Part shown: positions 50,946-53,323 of the stretch, in pieces
Layout of the letters: each line of letters opens with the position of its first letter
Numbering within the stretch: position 1 is the first letter of the stretch
Assembly: GCA_018052735.1 (NCBI GenBank)
Contig: JAGPMT010000017.1
Span: 1 to 53,323 of the forward strand
Length of the DNA stretch: 53,323 bases
From: Phycisphaerae bacterium
GTDB taxonomy: Bacteria > Planctomycetota > Phycisphaerae > Sedimentisphaerales > Anaerohalosphaeraceae
Direction: 5' to 3'
Notes under the pieces: model-generated
What the model saw: only the letters and a program-made list of their open reading frames with translations
Database searches by the model: none
Told to the model about the DNA's origin: nothing
Translations under genes and position numbers: made by a program

Positions 50946-52166
50946 ATGACATTAGATGTCACTGAACAAGTCAAACTGCTCAAACGCGGTACGGTAGAAG
51001 TGTATCGTGAGGATGAACTGGCTCAGCGCTTAGCAGAAGCAGCCAAAGAAGGCCGGCAGCTTCGGGCAAAACTGGGGATGGACCCAACGGCGCCGGACAT
51101 TCATCTGGGGCACACGGTAGTACTTCGTAAGCTAAGGCAATTTCAGGACTTAGGGCATAAAGCCGTATTGATTATCGGCGATTACACCGCCCGCATCGGC
51201 GATCCTACTGGGCAAAACGCAACCCGGCCGATGCTGTCTCCTGAACAGATTGAGCAAAACGCAACAACCTATTTCCAGCAGGCCGGCAAGATTCTGGATA
51301 TGTCCCCTGACAAGGTTGAAGTGAGGTTCAACAGCGAATGGCTGGCCGATTTACGGTTGGCGGACATCATCAAGCTGACAGCATCCATGACGGTGGCTCG
51401 TATGCTGGAGCGGGACACTTTCGAGATTCGCTATAAAAAAGGGGATCCCATCGGCATTCACGAATTTCTCTATCCCCTGATGCAGGGATATGATTCGGTA
51501 GCAATCAAAAGCGATGTCGAATTAGGAGGCACCGACCAGACCTATAATAATCTGGTAGGTCGGGACTTGCAGAAGCTTGATGGTCAGAAGCCGCAGATCG
51601 TTATTACAATGCCGATTCTGGTCGGTCTGGACGGCGTGCAGAAGATGAGCAAATCCAAGGGCAACTATATCGGCGTAACTGACAGCCCGGCTGATATGTT
51701 CGGCAAGACGATGAGCATTCCCGACAATCTGATGGAAAACTATTATACGCTGTTGACCGATATACCGGTTGATGAAATTAAGGTTCTTTGCGATCCTCAA
51801 CAAACCCACCCGAAAGAAGCCAAGGTTAAACTGGGCAAACTGATTGTCCAGCAATTTTATGATGCTCCAACAGCTCAAAAGGCCGCTGAGGAATTTGACA
51901 AGATTTTCGCCCAAAATCAGCTTCCTGAGCAAATGCCCGAGGTGGAAATCCCGGCAGAACCAATTATGATCAGCAAACTCTTGGTGCAGTGCGGCTTAAC
52001 AGCCACCGGCGGGGAAGCGAGGCGGATGTGCATTCAGGGCGGGGTGCGGATTGATGACCAGCGTTATCCCGACCCTGCCGCTGTGGTAACACCTGTCAGC
52101 GGGATGGTTGTTCAGGTCGGCAAGCGAAAATTCGCCAAATTAAAAATTAAAGAGCAGCCGATTTGA
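50946..52166 (+). CDS. tyrS: Tyrosyl-tRNA synthetase
   Basis: 406 residues, class I aminoacyl-tRNA synthetase charging tRNA-Tyr. Class I signature HLGH at residues 53-56 (HIGH variant), [61 protein letters not shown], and KMSKS at 233-237 ([12 protein letters not shown]). An S4 RNA-binding domain ends the protein ([25 protein letters not shown]). Length and KMSKS region match the TyrZ type rather than the TyrS type of E. coli. The ATG at 50946 with its GAGGTG site is preferred over upstream in-frame codons. Confidence 0.95.
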   Translation: MTLDVTEQVKLLKRGTVEVYREDELAQRLAEAAKEGRQLRAKLGMDPTAPDIHLGHTVVLRKLRQFQDLGHKAVLIIGDYTARIGDPTGQNATRPMLSPEQIEQNATTYFQQAGKILDMSPDKVEVRFNSEWLADLRLADIIKLTASMTVARMLERDTFEIRYKKGDPIGIHEFLYPLMQGYDSVAIKSDVELGGTDQTYNNLVGRDLQKLDGQKPQIVITMPILVGLDGVQKMSKSKGNYIGVTDSPADMFGKTMSIPDNLMENYYTLLTDIPVDEIKVLCDPQQTHPKEAKVKLGKLIVQQFYDAPTAQKAAEEFDKIFAQNQLPEQMPEVEIPAEPIMISKLLVQCGLTATGGEARRMCIQGGVRIDDQRYPDPAAVVTPVSGMVVQVGKRKFAKLKIKEQPI

Positions 52167-52215
52167 CAGACAAACAATAAACTTGCAATGTCAGCAATTT
52201 GGCAGTTTGGAGAAT

Positions 52216-52797
52216 ATGATGAAATTGCCTCAATTAACTGAGCCAGATAAATATACCGGTTTTTATGCAGTGGACTTCGGTGACCATAGCGGCGTAGGAT
52301 TTACGGCAGAAGAAGTAGCCGAACTGCTTGAAAGCGAGAAGTTTAGCGATATAAAGGTTTATCGCATCTGCCGTGCCTATCCAGATGGAACATTAGAATT
52401 GAAGGGCGTTCGCCGCGAAACCTTCCAGATGGAAGCGGGTATGTTCTTCTACGCCGCCGATGAAGAACAGGCAAGGATGGATTTTGACCGCTTGCTTGAC
52501 TGGGCCAACCGCCAGCCGGCGCCTTGCCGTGCCAAAGTGCATCTGGCTCGTTTGGGCAATAGTTTCGTCACAGCCCTCATCTATCCGGCAGAATATGATG
52601 ATGATATCAGCCGCTGGCTGCTGGATGGTCATTACCGCACATGCGGTGCAGCGGAAGGCGGTACAGGGGCAGTTAATCGATATTATCAGGCCGATTCTCA
52701 AGTGCTGGACCGGCGGCAATTATGGCCGGCATCGTCGATTGAGCATCTCCAAGGCCAAGCCCTTCTGGAAGCGGCTAAACGAGCGATAGTACGATGA
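52216..52797 (+). CDS. Conserved-looking hypothetical protein after tyrS
   Basis: About 193 residues from the ATG at 52216 (a second ATG follows at 52219) with GGAG 5-8 bases in front. No signal peptide, membrane helix or motif I can name. The start KLPQLTEPDKYTGFYAVDF and VGFTAEEVAELLESEKFSDIKVYRI are well-behaved globular sequence. Tyr- and Asp-rich, no cysteine cluster. Probably cytoplasmic. It lies 49 bases after tyrS and overlaps the next small gene by ATGA, so the three are likely one transcript. Function unknown. Confidence 0.7.
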   Translation: MMKLPQLTEPDKYTGFYAVDFGDHSGVGFTAEEVAELLESEKFSDIKVYRICRAYPDGTLELKGVRRETFQMEAGMFFYAADEEQARMDFDRLLDWANRQPAPCRAKVHLARLGNSFVTALIYPAEYDDDISRWLLDGHYRTCGAAEGGTGAVNRYYQADSQVLDRRQLWPASSIEHLQGQALLEAAKRAIVR

Positions 52798-53009
52798 AAT
52801 CCGTTTGTTCAGGCAGGCATCGTCATCTGCAAAAACATTTGGGCTGGCTTGCAGGGCTTTTCCTGCAGCGGTTCGGCCGAAAACCGCCCGAAAAAAACGC
52901 CGCACACATGTATAAACAGGACTTTTCCACAAGCACACAGCGGCTGGGGCTGCGTTTTACTGACCGCCTGCGGGATGTGTTTCGCCGGCATTGGCTGCGG
53001 CTCAAATAA
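52794..53009 (+). CDS. Small basic hypothetical protein coupled to its upstream neighbour
   Basis: 71 residues, strongly basic (many Arg, Lys, His). The ATG at 52794 overlaps the TGA of the previous gene (ATGA, 52794-52797), which supports translation. The C-terminal half, RLGLRFTDRLRDVFRRHWLRLK, looks like an amphipathic, Arg-rich helix; an RNA or membrane-surface role is possible but not shown. No family recognised. The overlap and co-direction with tyrS are the main reasons to accept it. Confidence 0.5.
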   Translation: MKSVCSGRHRHLQKHLGWLAGLFLQRFGRKPPEKNAAHMYKQDFSTSTQRLGLRFTDRLRDVFRRHWLRLK

Positions 53010-53123
53010 ATTCATAATGGCGGCCTATCAGGAGTAATTTTCTTGAAATACAGAGCAGATGCCGGTAAAGTATGCTCATCTGACCATAAAATTCACCGAT
53101 TGGAGCTTAGCGGTCAACCAACG

Positions 53124-53210
53124 GGAGAGGTGTCGGAGCGGCTGATCGAGCTGGTTTCGAAAACCAGTGTGCGCGTAAGCGTACCGCGGGTTCGAATCCC
53201 GCCCTCTCCG
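53124..53210 (+). tRNA. tRNA-Ser (anticodon CGA)
   Basis: Class II tRNA. Acceptor stem GGAGAGG (53124-53130) pairs with CCTCTCC (53203-53209), discriminator G at 53210. Anticodon stem CTGGT/ACCAG with the 7-base loop TTCGAAA gives anticodon CGA (reads UCG serine). A long variable arm (GTGCGCGTAAGCGTAC) and T-arm GCGGG-TTCGAAT-CCCGC complete it. No CCA is encoded at the 3' end; a GTTTTTC tract follows. Confidence 0.96.
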
Positions 53211-53323
53211 GTTTTTCAACATAGTTTTTGATCTATCATCAATAATCGCCGCAAAAGAAACATCAATTCTATCTTTTTTAAAATTGCACCGCTCAACAAT
53301 AAGACTTTTCTGGTATTTTGTGT

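Noticed and set aside
53043-53231. 62-codon frame at the right end
   Set aside because: It runs through the tRNA-Ser gene.
1-53323. CRISPR array, prophage, transposase or integrase
   Set aside because: No regularly spaced repeats and no protein with phage, transposase or recombinase motifs were seen.

Overview
The window reads as chromosomal DNA of a free-living, polysaccharide-degrading planctomycete, most likely of the Phycisphaerae/Sedimentisphaerales kind. This is an inference. It rests on a dockerin-like C-terminus on a glycosidase (two D-x-N/D-x-D type loops), many secreted glycoside hydrolases and lipoproteins among housekeeping genes, a dcw fragment that stops at ftsQ with no ftsA or ftsZ, and a PPi-type phosphofructokinase. 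No phage, transposase, plasmid gene or CRISPR array was seen.

Layout. 1-3512 (+): murC (3' part), murB, ddl and an ftsQ-like gene, for peptidoglycan precursors and division. 3541-8310 (-): a five-gene operon of two lipoproteins, a HIT protein, an HD-type dNTPase and a DUF819-like membrane protein. 8531-10138 (-): secreted GH51 arabinofuranosidase, divergent from ilvD (10381-12048, +), which ends at a textbook terminator. 12155-12946 (-): two small exported cysteine-rich proteins, one metallothionein-like. 13599-16190 (+): a lipoprotein metallophosphoesterase and two YkgJ-type cysteine-cluster proteins. 16227-24426 (-): dxs, a heparinase II/III-like lyase, nadK, a TPR-like exported protein and a DinG/XPD helicase in one tight run. 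24655-25851 (+): PPi-type phosphofructokinase. 25941-34143 (-): a type IV pilus / type II secretion-like operon, pilM-N-O-P-B-T-C plus two prepilin-like proteins. 34628-46567 (-): nadB, bioD and bioA, with bioD and bioA separated by three glycosidase genes (GH127, a divergent GH43-like gene, GH2). 46690-48732 (+): an exported beta-helix protein. 48757-53210: a lipoprotein, an HPt protein, pcm, tyrS, two coupled hypothetical genes and tRNA-Ser(CGA).

How they fit. The GH51, GH127, GH43-like, GH2 and beta-helix proteins all carry export signals and together suggest stepwise removal of arabinose and galactose side chains from plant-type pectin or arabinogalactan. No sugar importer or regulator lies in the window. 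The pil genes encode the inner-membrane platform, both motor ATPases and pseudopilins, but no secretin, prepilin peptidase or obvious major pilin. Candidate sigma-70 promoters were found for ilvD, dxs, pfp and tyrS, all with TATAAT -10 boxes.

Nothing here is clearly a wholly new system. The most unusual items are the exported cysteine-rich pair (12155-12946), the biotin genes split by a carbohydrate cassette, the GH2 enzyme with a second sugar-binding-like domain nested inside its N-terminal domain, and the coupled hypothetical pair beside tyrS.
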